A DNA stretch of 64,000 bases, from assembly GCF_900105315.1 (NCBI RefSeq), contig NZ_LT629766.1:2976001-3040000 (forward strand). The letters run 5' to 3'. A program made the translations under genes and the position numbers. Shown here piece after piece: positions 7,781 to 16,410 of the stretch. Numbering within the stretch: the first letter of the stretch is position 1; each line of letters opens with the position of its first letter. Source of the stretch: Brevibacterium siliguriense. Its GTDB lineage: Bacteria > Actinomycetota > Actinomycetes > Actinomycetales > Brevibacteriaceae. A model generated the notes under the pieces. It did not search any database, was not told where the DNA came from, and was given only the letters and a program-made list of their open reading frames with translations.

Positions 7781-8283
7781 ATGGGCGACATGAACAGCAT
7801 TGAGATTCTCACCGATCTGTCCCAGCGTCCCCTCCAAGCGGCTCAGGCACTGCCCGATCTCTCCCCGAGGAACTCAACAGCCACCTCGGCGGTCATCCGA
7901 ATTCCGTCGCCTGGCTGCTGTGGCACAGCGGCCGCGAGATCGACGTGCAGCTCTCCGACCTCACCGGACGCCCCCAGCAGTGGGAGGACTTCCGTGACCG
8001 CTTCGGCCTCGGCGAGGCCGGCGATGGCTTCGGACTCGGCCATACGCCTGAACAGACGGCGCAGATCCGCGTGGACGACCAGCAGCTGCTCGTCGACTAC
8101 CTCGAAGCCACGTTGAACGCGTTCACCGGGTACCTGGAGGCGCTGTCCGAGGATGATTTCGACGAGATCATCGATGAGAACTGGACGCCGGCCGTCACTC
8201 GCGGGGTGCGCATGGTCTCGATCATCGATGATGCGATCCAGCACGTAGCGCAGGCCGCGTTCATCGCCGGCGCACCAGCCTGA
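7781..8283 (+). pseudogene. DinB-superfamily protein (mycothiol-transferase-like), frameshifted
   Basis: The frame from the ATG at 7781 or 7790 gives MNSIEILTDLSQRPLQAAQALPDLSP and then diverges. A second frame continues the same protein: EELNSHLGGHP, NSVAWLLWHSGREIDVQLSDL, a long helical middle and VRMVSIIDDAIQHVAQAAFI to a stop at 8283. The first motif histidine (LWHSGREID) and the last (DAIQHVAQ) match the metal ligands of DinB-fold proteins, many of which in actinobacteria are mycothiol-dependent transferases. Restoring one G in CCCCGAG near 7868 joins the frames into about 167 residues. Either a real frameshift or a read error. Confidence 0.75.
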
Positions 8284-8289
8284 GGCAAT

Positions 8290-8724
8290 TCAGGGACGAC
8301 AGAAGTCCGTGACCTCGTCGAGGACGCTCATCCCGGCCGCACGGTAGGCGGCGACTGCGGCCGTCGCCGCCCATCGCTCGATTGTCAGTGACGAACTGGG
8401 GATAGCGGTGGCTTCAACGCTGATCCGGTCGGCGATGTCGTCCTCTGCGACAGCCTCGAGCCTCAATGAGGTCGATGGGACGAGACCAGCTAATCTGCGG
8501 TGCAGGACGGTCCACAGTTCGTCGGGTGTCCACCCCGCTTCCGTGAGGGCATACCCGTCATGCGCCCATACACGCAGCGCGGAGGCGAGCGCTTGCGAGC
8601 CGAAGCACTGATACCAACCGAGGTTGCCGGGATGAACTTGAACTGGCAACCCCTCGTGCTGCCAGGACCCGAGCGTGTCGATGCCTTCCGGCAGGTCCGT
8701 CACGATCGGGACGTGCATGTTCAT
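8290..8724 (-). CDS. hypothetical protein
   Basis: A 144-residue soluble protein that I do not recognise. It has no transmembrane segment or signal peptide. It contains a WxPDELWTVLHRRL helix in the middle and a hydrophobic helix near the C-terminus (about residues 112-132). The ATG overlaps the stop of the upstream GNAT gene (ATGA at 8724-8721), so it is translationally coupled to that acetyltransferase and probably works with or beside it. Confidence 0.6.
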   Translation of the reverse strand: MNMHVPIVTDLPEGIDTLGSWQHEGLPVQVHPGNLGWYQCFGSQALASALRVWAHDGYALTEAGWTPDELWTVLHRRLAGLVPSTSLRLEAVAEDDIADRISVEATAIPSSSLTIERWAATAAVAAYRAAGMSVLDEVTDFCRP

Positions 8725-9278
8725 CTTCCCGTCTGCAACTCTGCATGCCAGATGACTTCACCGTCGTCGATGGCGTCGGGTCGGTTCATTCCGAGCCGTT
8801 CGGCAACTCGGTTGGAGGATTCGTTGCCCGGATGGATTGCCGCACGCAACTCGGTCACTTGGCGATCCGCCAACCATGCGATCATGGCTCGAGCTGCCTC
8901 GGTGGCGAATCCCCGTCGTTGGTGGTCGGCCCCGATGACCCAGGCGATATCCGCCTGGTTCCGAGTGTCAGCCATCGTGACGGTGGCCTGCACATATCCG
9001 ATCGCGGTGGACCGGTTTGCCTCCCGGACGATCCAATTCAGCCAGCCGGCGTCACCGGTGGGTGAAGCGCCTGCTAACTGCAGAGCGTAGAGTCGTTCGA
9101 GTTCGGGCAGACTCGGGCTTGTCCCACCGATGTAGGTGTACAGGTCGGGCGAGGACAGTGTCTCCACCATCTCCGTCGCATGATGGACCTCGAGTGGTTC
9201 AAGCAGAAGCCTGTCGGTGACGATGGACGTCGCCTGTGGCCAGTTCACGATGTGGTTCGGGTTCTCTGCCGAGTTCAC
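8721..9278 (-). CDS. GNAT-family N-acetyltransferase (RimJ/RimL type)
   Basis: About 185 residues. The RimJ/RimL-type N-terminus (TDRLLLEPLEVHHATEMVE) is followed by the acetyl-CoA-binding block ADIAWVIGADHQRRGFATEAARAMIAWL, whose Q/R-x-x-G-x-G/A segment is QRRGFA. The NxxSNRVAERLGM motif lies near the end. The start is uncertain: a GTG at 9278 lies four bases after the stop of the upstream hydrolase and is preferred, and a GTG at 9248 also fits. It lies between an alpha/beta-hydrolase gene upstream and a hypothetical gene downstream with overlapping or near-overlapping ends, forming a three-gene unit. Acceptor unknown. Confidence 0.8.
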   Translation of the reverse strand: MNSAENPNHIVNWPQATSIVTDRLLLEPLEVHHATEMVETLSSPDLYTYIGGTSPSLPELERLYALQLAGASPTGDAGWLNWIVREANRSTAIGYVQATVTMADTRNQADIAWVIGADHQRRGFATEAARAMIAWLADRQVTELRAAIHPGNESSNRVAERLGMNRPDAIDDGEVIWHAELQTGR

Positions 9279-9282
9279 GGAT

Positions 9283-10254
9283 TCAGCCCTCGTTCGATTG
9301 AACGGGCCTCGGCCGGTTGATGGCGCCGGCGACGAATTCGACGATCTCCGCTTCCGCCTCGGCGCGGGTCGTCGGTTCATTGTGGACTTCGTGTCGGACT
9401 CCGGGGAAGATCCGTGTGCGCACATCGACGTGACCGGTCTCCCGCAGTCTGTTGGCTACGTGGTAGGCGCCTTCGCCGTAGTTCGCGACCGGGTCCTGGT
9501 CACCGGCGAGGATGAGCACCGGCAGATCGCTGGGGATTGCCGCATACCAGGAATCGGCATTGGCCTCGTCGTAGAGGTCGACGAAGCCCTGCAGGAATCG
9601 CGCGCTCATCGGGGCACCGAAATTATTGAATGGGTCACGGCCGTGATCAGCGACGACCGCCTCGTCGAGGGCAACCCAGGCGGTGGGTCCCGCACCGGGA
9701 CCGCAGCGGTCGAGGAACCCATCGAAGAACTGATCGACGAGGTGGCCCGCCGCGGGATCCGCACGGTGGTCGCCTGTGGCTGCCTCGGCGAGTTCCCTAC
9801 GGTCGATGACCTGCTCGATCCCCTGCCATTGGGCGGCGATTCCGCACAGTCCCAGTCCGGTGAGTTCGGATTCCGGACGGGAGGCCATGGCACGGGCGAT
9901 GATCGATCCCCAGCTGTGGCCGAAGACGATATAGGGCAGCCCGGGCAGGAATGACCGAGCTTTCGCCTGCAGGGTCAGCTCATCGTCGACGATGACGCGG
10001 GCCGCCTCATCCCCGGCGTCGGCCCAGATGCCGGATTCCATGGCTGTACGACCATGGCCGGCATGATCGTCGGCGACGACGGCGAATCCTGCGTCGACCA
10101 AGGTGCTGATGAGGTGAAGGTAGCGGCGGGAATGTTCACCGAGGCCGTGGATGATGTGGACGATGGCTGCCGGTTCTGCGGAGGGCGTGTAGAGCCACCC
10201 CTGAATGGTGTCGCGATCGTTGCTTGAGGGGAACGTGATTTCGTGCAGAGCCAA
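9283..10254 (-). CDS. alpha/beta hydrolase (monoacylglycerol lipase / lysophospholipase-like)
   Basis: A 323-residue serine hydrolase of the Hydrolase_4 group. HGLGEHSRRY (residues 36-45) is the oxyanion-side motif typical of monoacylglycerol lipases. The nucleophile elbow is GHSWGS with Ser114. The acid lies in LAGDQDPV and the histidine in FPGVRHEVHNE near residue 290. No signal peptide, so it is probably cytoplasmic. Length and order match the family. It is first in a tight unit with the GNAT and hypothetical genes. Substrate inferred from family only. Confidence 0.87.
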   Translation of the reverse strand: MALHEITFPSSNDRDTIQGWLYTPSAEPAAIVHIIHGLGEHSRRYLHLISTLVDAGFAVVADDHAGHGRTAMESGIWADAGDEAARVIVDDELTLQAKARSFLPGLPYIVFGHSWGSIIARAMASRPESELTGLGLCGIAAQWQGIEQVIDRRELAEAATGDHRADPAAGHLVDQFFDGFLDRCGPGAGPTAWVALDEAVVADHGRDPFNNFGAPMSARFLQGFVDLYDEANADSWYAAIPSDLPVLILAGDQDPVANYGEGAYHVANRLRETGHVDVRTRIFPGVRHEVHNEPTTRAEAEAEIVEFVAGAINRPRPVQSNEG

Positions 10255-10344
10255 GGCGGGACTCCTTTGTCAGTGTCGCTGCCTGCACCGTGAGTTCGGT
10301 GCGGACATAACAATCGCTGAGTTGTCGATACTGTACCGCGAACC

Positions 10345-10842
10345 TCAGGCATCGACTCCGTGCAGTCGGGCATGCAGATCCCGCACCTGAGTGCTCAGTT
10401 CCGGATCGGGACCGGCGACTTCGATGCCAGGAGCCACGTCGTGAATCGGGAGCGGCAGAACGGGACCGGTAGTCAGACCCCAGTCCTTGTGCCAAGAGCT
10501 CAGCTGCTGACTGCTGCTGGCGTAGACGATGCGGCCGAGGCCCACCCAAGCGTGCGCCGCCGAGCACATCGGACAATGCTCGCCAGAGGTGAAGACGACA
10601 GATTCGACTCGCTGCTCGGGTGCGAGTTTTTCGGCCGCCCAGCGGGCGATGGCGAATTCGGGGTGGCGGGTGTGGTCGCCGCCGGCCACCCGGTTGCGGT
10701 CGGCGAAGAGTTCGCGACCATCGGCGTCGACGAGCACGGACCCGAAGGGTTCGTCTCCCGCGTCAAGGGCTTCGCGAGCCAGGTCGACGCAACGGGTGAG
10801 GAATCTGCGGTCATCATCATTGAGATCAAGTTGAGGTTCCAT
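10345..10842 (-). CDS. nucleoside/base deaminase (CDA-fold, GuaD/TadA-like)
   Basis: A 165-residue zinc-dependent deaminase. The zinc ligand and catalytic glutamate are in HPEFA (His60, Glu62), and the other two ligands are in GEHCPMCSAAHAW (Cys90, Cys93). It lacks the tRNA-binding features needed to call it TadA, so guanine or a related base or nucleoside is a likelier substrate. The ATG at 10842 starts the recognisable domain; an ATG at 10851 would add only three residues. It is divergent from the hypothetical gene at 10880. With the nucleoside hydrolase it hints at purine salvage, but the two are not adjacent. Confidence 0.83.
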   Translation of the reverse strand: MEPQLDLNDDDRRFLTRCVDLAREALDAGDEPFGSVLVDADGRELFADRNRVAGGDHTRHPEFAIARWAAEKLAPEQRVESVVFTSGEHCPMCSAAHAWVGLGRIVYASSSQQLSSWHKDWGLTTGPVLPLPIHDVAPGIEVAGPDPELSTQVRDLHARLHGVDA

Positions 10843-10879
10843 GCTCCTCATCCAATCACATCGGGCATATCTTTGATCC

Positions 10880-11353
10880 ATGCCGTTCGAAGCCGTGTCA
10901 TTCACTGAAGTCACCGTCGCAGGACTCGAGTCCTCCTCCGTCGCCGAGGCGCTGACGGGCCTGCGTGCCGACGAAGCGCGGTATTTCTCCAATGAGTACA
11001 AGCACATGTTCACCGTGGCCCCGGCCGTCGAGGCACAGGACTTTCTGGACTGGGTCGAAGAGATCCTCGAATCCGAACGTGAGATCGTTCCGACCTCGCC
11101 GGCACTCGAAGTCAGCATCAATGACGTCGACGGCATCTACTGGGTGCACGTGTTCTATCGGTCAGGGCTGGCGATCAACGTGCTGTGGACCCGCGCCGAA
11201 GATGGCAAACGCGCCGTCGGTTTCAAACTCTCCGAAGGCATGGAGGTGCCTGCCCAACTGTCGGCGTTCAAGTTCGCACGGCAGAAATCAAAGCTCGCGG
11301 GAGAGACCCGCGGGTCCTTCTTCAAGATCAGGGGAGATCATCCTCTGCCGTAG
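10880..11353 (+). CDS. conserved hypothetical protein
   Basis: A 157-residue soluble protein I cannot place. It has alternating short strands and helices, an acidic helix at FLDWVEEILESERE, a strand-rich centre ending at YWVHVFYRSGLAINVLW, and a C-terminal basic segment (KFARQKSKLAGETRGSFFKIRG). No signal peptide or transmembrane helix. It starts 37 bases from the divergent deaminase gene and is followed by the strong inverted repeat at 11371-11419, which probably ends its transcript. Confidence 0.6.
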   Translation: MPFEAVSFTEVTVAGLESSSVAEALTGLRADEARYFSNEYKHMFTVAPAVEAQDFLDWVEEILESEREIVPTSPALEVSINDVDGIYWVHVFYRSGLAINVLWTRAEDGKRAVGFKLSEGMEVPAQLSAFKFARQKSKLAGETRGSFFKIRGDHPLP

Positions 11354-11370
11354 GGTCACACCGTGCAAGG

Positions 11371-11419
11371 GCTGAGGCCGCGAACGACCACTCCATATGT
11401 GGTCGTTCGCGGCCTCAGC
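11371..11419. terminator. perfect 21-bp stem hairpin between convergent genes
   Basis: Arms 11371-11391 and 11399-11419 are exact reverse complements of 21 bases with a seven-base loop. It lies between the convergent ends of the hypothetical gene (11353) and ytoQ (11429), so a bidirectional terminator is likely. There is no long T run on either side. Confidence 0.7.
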
Positions 11420-11428
11420 TCATCGATT

Positions 11429-11869
11429 TCAGTCTCTGAGGATGTACTTCAGGGTTTCAACCACCTGATCGGTCGTCTGGCACCAAGCCTTGGCTTCGGC
11501 ATCGACCTCTTTGAGCGGATGAATGATGTCGGCATCGTGGAGGGTCACGTAGGGCCTGCCGAGTGCTGCGCAGTAGCCTGCGTCGAAAGCTGCGTTCCAC
11601 TGCTTGTACTTGTCACCGAAGCGCACGACGACCATGTCGGCCTTCTCAATCAGGGTGCGGGTACGGATGGCATTGACCTTCGACGACTGGTGATCGCGCC
11701 AGAAGGAGCTGTCGTTCTCGCCGAGGTGGTCACCGGCGGCATCGCTGGCGGGGTGATCGGTTACCGGTGCGGTGAACTCGATGTCGAGCCCGGCCGCCTC
11801 GGCGCCGTTTTTGATCTCCTCACGCCAATCGGTGTGGATCTCACCGGACAGATAGACATTGAAGCTCAT
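11429..11869 (-). CDS. ytoQ: YtoQ-family protein
   Basis: A 146-residue protein recognised as YtoQ by its N-terminus (MSFNVYLSGEIHTDWREEI), the centre (FWRDHQSSKVNAIRTRTLIEKADMVVVRFGDKYKQWNAAFDAG) and the end (VVETLKYILRD). The fold resembles nucleoside 2-deoxyribosyltransferase-like proteins, with a DxVVxxFGxKYKQWNxAFDAG segment analogous to the nucleotide-binding part of that fold. The true reaction is unknown to me. It is expressed on its own, between a terminator hairpin and an esterase gene in the same orientation 100 bases upstream. Confidence 0.85.
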   Translation of the reverse strand: MSFNVYLSGEIHTDWREEIKNGAEAAGLDIEFTAPVTDHPASDAAGDHLGENDSSFWRDHQSSKVNAIRTRTLIEKADMVVVRFGDKYKQWNAAFDAGYCAALGRPYVTLHDADIIHPLKEVDAEAKAWCQTTDQVVETLKYILRD

Positions 11870-11972
11870 GATCGAATACTCCTGATTCCACTAAGCGGAG
11901 GGCCGCCACGGCCCTTTCAGAACCACCATAGCCAATTGGAGGTAGTCGTCGGGCTCTCACTGGAAGCCGAGG

Positions 11973-13202
11973 TCAGCGAAAACGTTCGGATAGGTAAGCC
12001 TCTGCGATGCTCAGATGCCCCTGGCTGCCGATGGAGTTCTTCGCCTTCTGCGTATAGGCGTGATTCGCGAGAGGAATCCGCACTGTCTGGACGTCAACTC
12101 CACGACTTCGGGCCGATTCCGCCCATGTCAGCTGGTCGACCGGGGTGATGACGTCATCGCGCATTGCTGTCATCATGAGCACTGGCGGCGCGGGTGCTTC
12201 GAGATGTGTGACGGAATCGGCGGATGCGTAACGTTTCGGGTATTCTTCGGGTGTGCCGCCCGTATAGCTGGTCGCAAACAAGCGCGTTCCGGTTCCCGCA
12301 CCTGGCCCGGTCGGAGCGTTCTCGTAGAGGCCGGTCACATCGAACGCGGGGTAATCTGCAATGACCGCCTCCGGAACCGGGACCTTCCCTCCGCATGACG
12401 ACTCGGCGGTGCCTTGCGCTGCGGCACCGGCGGTGTTGGCAACCATGTTGCTTCCCGAACTCTCGCCCCAGAACGCCAATCGGTCCATATCTGCGCCGAG
12501 CCCGTCTGCATGGGTCTGAATCCAGCTTGCCGCACACGCGACCTGCGAAGGCGCGCTCTGCCAGGTCGCGTTATCCAAGGTGGCGAGTTCGTATTCGACC
12601 GATACGACGAGGTAGCCGTGATCAGCGAGTTCGCGGAGCTCTGAACTCGCTGCGTTCGGTTCGCCGGCGATCCATCCGCCGCCGTGGACGTACATGATCG
12701 TCGGAGCCGGACCCTTCGCCTCCTTCGGCTCGTAGATCGATACGGAAAGGTCGTCACCGGAGGTCGACTTGTCGTACACCTCTTGACGATCAGGCGACGC
12801 CGAGTCGATTGCAGAGAGACCGAACGTGGCAGTAAAAAGGTTCACCGAGCCGCCCGCAGCCGAGATGGCACCGACGAGAACGATGATGACCGCGACGTTC
12901 GTGACGGCGGCGACCCCGCCGAATACTGTGGTGGCTATTCCGCCTCGTCGGATTCCCCTGCGTACCGCGGCGATTCCGATCACGAACACGATTAATCCCA
13001 CAAGGGCCGTCGGCGGAGCCACGGTAGGCGCCCACCGAGCCGCGAGCGAGCTGAGCGGACCAAGCCCGGGAATAAGCGAAGCGAGGCCGATGACCGCAGC
13101 GATCACTCCAAGCACGAGTGCGAGGATCAGGCCTGCTGCGCGAACCGTCTTGGCGACAGACTGCGGCACCGAGTGCCGTAGCGAACTCTTGTTGCCTGTC
13201 AT
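11973..13202 (-). CDS. membrane-anchored alpha/beta hydrolase (carboxylesterase, HSL-like)
   Basis: A 409-residue esterase. Three N-terminal transmembrane helices lie within roughly the first 120 residues. They are followed by an extracytoplasmic or loop region and a hydrolase domain with the oxyanion motif YVHGGGWIAGE. The nucleophile elbow is GESSGSN, the aspartate is in TAMRDDVITPVDQ and the histidine in NHAYTQK. This pattern fits the BD-FAE/Esterase_lipase group (type IV). The ATG at 13202 follows a GAGG sequence and avoids 23 unlikely residues from 13271. Substrate unknown; a short-chain ester or lipid is inferred from family. Confidence 0.83.
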   Translation of the reverse strand: MTGNKSSLRHSVPQSVAKTVRAAGLILALVLGVIAAVIGLASLIPGLGPLSSLAARWAPTVAPPTALVGLIVFVIGIAAVRRGIRRGGIATTVFGGVAAVTNVAVIIVLVGAISAAGGSVNLFTATFGLSAIDSASPDRQEVYDKSTSGDDLSVSIYEPKEAKGPAPTIMYVHGGGWIAGEPNAASSELRELADHGYLVVSVEYELATLDNATWQSAPSQVACAASWIQTHADGLGADMDRLAFWGESSGSNMVANTAGAAAQGTAESSCGGKVPVPEAVIADYPAFDVTGLYENAPTGPGAGTGTRLFATSYTGGTPEEYPKRYASADSVTHLEAPAPPVLMMTAMRDDVITPVDQLTWAESARSRGVDVQTVRIPLANHAYTQKAKNSIGSQGHLSIAEAYLSERFR

Positions 13203-13429
13203 CTTCGGTCCTCGACTTTCGACCTCTCGGGTTGAGAATCCCTCTGCGGCAGGTCCCTTGGCTGCGGCCACGTGCCGACGCCAGGGGTCACTCTAACGCA
13301 GTCCGATTCTCACGACCTTGATGAATCGAGCGCAGCGCCTAGTCGGGGTCTCGAAGGCGGCCCCCGTTTCGCCCCGGGCGTTCCCTCTTATCCTTGACGA
13401 CGTCAGCAGCACGTTGGCAATGTAGCGAC

Positions 13430-13680
13430 ATGTCGCTCTTTCGCACGCCTCAGATTGTGCTGTTCACCCGCGACGACCATGGACTCGAACCTGTCGCCGA
13501 CGGCCAACATGCGGCGGTGATCCTCTGGACGGACGACGTGTCCGCCGGTTATGAGCGCCTCATCGAGCTCGGAGCAAGGCCGGTCAAGCCACCAGAACCA
13601 TGGTTCGACCGGCTGCTCATCGCGTGGGTCGAGGACCTTGACGGGGCATCTGGTTCAGGTCGTACAGAACGTCAGGTGAC
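13430..13680 (+). pseudogene. VOC-family fragment, N-truncated and frameshifted
   Basis: From the ATG at 13430 the frame encodes MSLFRTPQIVLFTRDDHG, a central strand-helix (AVILWTDDVSAGYERLIELGARPVKPPEP) and AWVEDLDG. It then runs out of register. Dropping one G in GACGGGGCAT near 13645 gives EDLDGHLVQVVQNVR and a stop at 13680, a typical VOC C-terminus. The first module that should precede residue 1 is missing, so this is probably a decayed gene and not just a read error. Confidence 0.6.
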
Positions 13681-14050
13681 CAAGCCTCTTCCTCAATACC
13701 GGTCACACTTTGATAAGGAACTCCACTGCGCTGTGCCAGACTTCAACCGCTACCCTGGGTGCCCGGTCAGGCCCTGAGTCGCCACACGGGCCAGTCAACA
13801 GGGTCATCGCGTGCGGCGCAGCGATGCTGCACTGCCTAGCTTCCACCAACACCCGAGGAAAAGCGCAGTCGGATCTACAGGCAATTCAATTAGGTACAAC
13901 TCCGGTGCAGCTCACGCCAACAACAGGATCTGCCGAAGCAGGGATCTGGTCTCGACGGTCATGCAGGCTTAAATGCCAGATGCGCTCGGTGTCCTTGCTG
14001 CCGAACGATCTGATCACGAGTCCAGCACATATCGAAGCGTGTCAATAACG
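13681..14050. other. intergenic region without a supported gene
   Basis: About 370 bases of lower GC between the VOC fragment and the 3' end of ychF. Reading frames across it show no protein-like pattern, except a ten-residue stretch near 14017-14047 on the minus strand (VIDTLRYVLD) resembling the end of YtoQ. No hairpin with a T run, tRNA or repeat was seen. Confidence 0.4.
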
Positions 14051-15135
14051 CTAGACGTTAAACCGGAACTCCACGACGTCGCCGTCGACCATGATGTAGT
14101 CCTTGCCTTCCATCCGGACCTTGCCGGCGGACTTCGCAGCAGCCATCGAACCGTTCGCGTCGAGATCGTCGAACGATACGATTTCGGCCTTGATGAAGCC
14201 CTTCTGGAAGTCGGTATGGATGACTCCGGCCGCCTCGGGGCGGTGGCACCCTTCGGAATCGTCCACGCACGGGATTCCTTGGGCCCCGCAGTCAGGTAGG
14301 TCTGCAGACCGAGGGTGTCGAAGCCGACACGGGCGAGCTGGTCGAGTCCGCTCTCCTCCTGACCGGTCGATTCGAGCATCTCCCGAGCTTCCTCCTCGTC
14401 GAGCTCGGCGAGTTCGGACTCGAACTTCGCGTCGAGGAAGATGGCTTCGACGGGTGCCACGAGGGCTCGCATCTCGTTCTTCTTGTCCTCGTCGGCGAGC
14501 ACTTCGTCATCGACGTTGAACACGTATAGGAATGGCTTGACCGTCATCAGCTGCAGTTCACGCAGGGCGCTGACGTCAAACTTGTCGGCCTGCATCGCCT
14601 GGTACAGCGTCCGCCCGCCCTCGAGGATCTCAGTGGCGGCGTCGATCGCGGTCAGCTGCTCGGCCGGGGCGCGCTTGCCCTTGACCTCCTTCTCGATCCG
14701 CGGCCGCGCCTTCTCCAGAGTCTGGAGGTCGGCGAGGATGAGCTCTGTGTTGATCGTGTCGATGTCATCAGCAGGGCTGATCTTTCCGTCGACGTGGACG
14801 ACGTCGTCGTCGACGAATCCACGGATCACCTGGCAGATGGCATCGGCTTCGCGGATGTTGGCGAGGAACTGGTTGCCCAGGCCTTCGCCCTCGGAAGCAC
14901 CGCGCACGATTCCGGCGATGTCAACGAAGTCGACGGTGGCATTGAGGATGCGCTCGGAGGAGAAGATCTCCGACAGTCGCGTCAGACGCTCGTCCGGCAG
15001 AGGGACCACGCCCACGTTCGGTTCGATCGTCGCGAACGGGTAGTTCGCCGCGAGAACTTGGTTCTTGGTCAGTGCGTTAAACATGGTCGACTTGCCGACG
15101 TTGGGCAGTCCCACGATTCCAATTGTCAAAGCCAC
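14051..15135 (-). CDS. ychF: redox-regulated ATPase YchF, with a single-base frameshift
   Basis: An OBG-family P-loop protein that hydrolyses ATP and binds ribosomes. From a GTG at 15135 it shows the G1 motif GIVGLPNVGKST, G3 DIAGIVRGASEGEGLG and the NVDDE segment replacing the GTP-specific NKxD. A coiled-coil middle and the TGS domain to ...DGDVVEFRFNV at 14051 follow. The frame breaks near 14236: restoring one G in CCCCGAG joins LTAGPKESRAWTIPKGATAP to EAAGVIHTDFQKGFIKAEIVS. The joined length is 361 residues, exactly that of the family. Because this gene is nearly universal, a sequencing error is likelier than gene loss. It is divergent from rmuC. Confidence 0.85.
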
Positions 15136-15207
15136 GGTATCCAAGTCTAGCCGTCGCCGAGGTGGTCCTCGAATTCTCGTGTCAGTGCCCTCTGTCACCC
15201 TGTAACC

Positions 15208-16404
15208 ATGAATGCTTTCCCCGCATCCGCAGTCATCATCGCCTTCACCGTGGCGATCATCCTCGCCGCCACGCTCGGATTCCTCCTCGGGCGCACTCTC
15301 ACACGGTCCCGCTACCTCGAGAGACTCACCCGCGCAGAAACCACGTCACGCATCCTGTACCAGCGCACGGAAGACCTCGAGGCTGATGCGCAGATGGCCG
15401 GGGAGATCACCGCAGCCATCGGACCCTTGGCCGCCAGTGTGAAGAGTCTGCAGGAGAATCTGCAGACTCAGGACCGCACTCAGATCGAACAGATCACCCG
15501 CCTGAACTCCCAAATCGGGCACCTCAGCCAACAGAACCTCCGGCTCCAGGAATCCACCGGATCACTGGCCAACGCATTGAACTCGACGACGCACCGCGGA
15601 GACTGGGGCGAGGTCCAGCTCAAACGCATCGTCGAATATGCCGGCCTCCTCCCCCACGTCGACTTCGACACCCAAGTCAGTGCCGACCGGGACGGCAAGC
15701 GCCACCGCCCCGATATGGTCGTCCATCTGCCCGGAGGCGGCACGATCGTCATCGATGCGAAGACTCCGCTGTCAGCACGGATGAACGGGGACTCTGGCGA
15801 GGCTTCCGACTCGGGCACAGATGGTCACGATCATGCCCGTGCGCTGCTGCGACACGTCGATGCTCTGGCGTCGAAGGAGTACTGGAAGGCATTCGACTCC
15901 TCCCCCGACTTCGTCGTCTGCTTCGTCCCTACCGACGGACTGCTCTCCGCAGCTGCGGCGAGTTACCCGAAGATGATCGACCATGCCTTGGGCAAGAACG
16001 TCGTCCTCGCCTCACCGGCGACACTTCTGGTGCTGCTGAAGACCATTGCCCTCAACTGGCGGCAGGCCGATATGTCGACCTCAGCGGCCGAAGTGCTGCG
16101 GCTGGGCACGGAACTCTACGAACGCATTGGCACATTGGTGACTCACGTGTCACGGATGGGAGCCAGTCTGGACCGGTCCGTCGACGACTACAACAGGTTC
16201 GTCTCGTCCCTGGAGTCCCGGTTCCTCGTCACTGCCAGAAAGTTCCCATCGACCGGGATCGCAGCCGACGAACTCGATGCAGTGGCCGAACTCGATACCC
16301 GTTCTCGGGGCATCAGCGCCGAGGAACTCAGCCGACCGAGGACCATCGATTTTGATGATCGCGGTCCGACTCGTCTGCGCGATCGGCAGACGGGGACGAG
16401 CTGA
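15208..16404 (+). CDS. rmuC: DNA recombination protein RmuC
   Basis: A 398-residue protein with an N-terminal membrane helix (residues 7-27). A coiled-coil stretch (about residues 40-125) and the RmuC nuclease-fold core follow, with HRGDWGEVQLKRIVEYAGL, RHRPDMVVHLPGG and IVIDAKTPL, where the D-x-K pattern marks the PD-(D/E)XK-like site. It is thought to limit inversions and remove abnormal DNA structures. The C-terminal 60 residues are variable. It starts 72 bases from the divergent ychF and ends six bases before the convergent ispH. Confidence 0.92.
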   Translation: MNAFPASAVIIAFTVAIILAATLGFLLGRTLTRSRYLERLTRAETTSRILYQRTEDLEADAQMAGEITAAIGPLAASVKSLQENLQTQDRTQIEQITRLNSQIGHLSQQNLRLQESTGSLANALNSTTHRGDWGEVQLKRIVEYAGLLPHVDFDTQVSADRDGKRHRPDMVVHLPGGGTIVIDAKTPLSARMNGDSGEASDSGTDGHDHARALLRHVDALASKEYWKAFDSSPDFVVCFVPTDGLLSAAAASYPKMIDHALGKNVVLASPATLLVLLKTIALNWRQADMSTSAAEVLRLGTELYERIGTLVTHVSRMGASLDRSVDDYNRFVSSLESRFLVTARKFPSTGIAADELDAVAELDTRSRGISAEELSRPRTIDFDDRGPTRLRDRQTGTS

Positions 16405-16410
16405 GGATCA

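Noticed and set aside
13710..14048. A 112-codon frame in the gap before ychF
   Set aside because: Composition is not protein-like, no ribosome-binding site, and it overlaps the decayed VOC region and the ychF end.
14200..14270. Programmed frameshifting in ychF
   Set aside because: No slippery heptamer or downstream structure was seen. The same one-G loss occurs at CCCCGAG in two unrelated genes, so error or mutation fits better.
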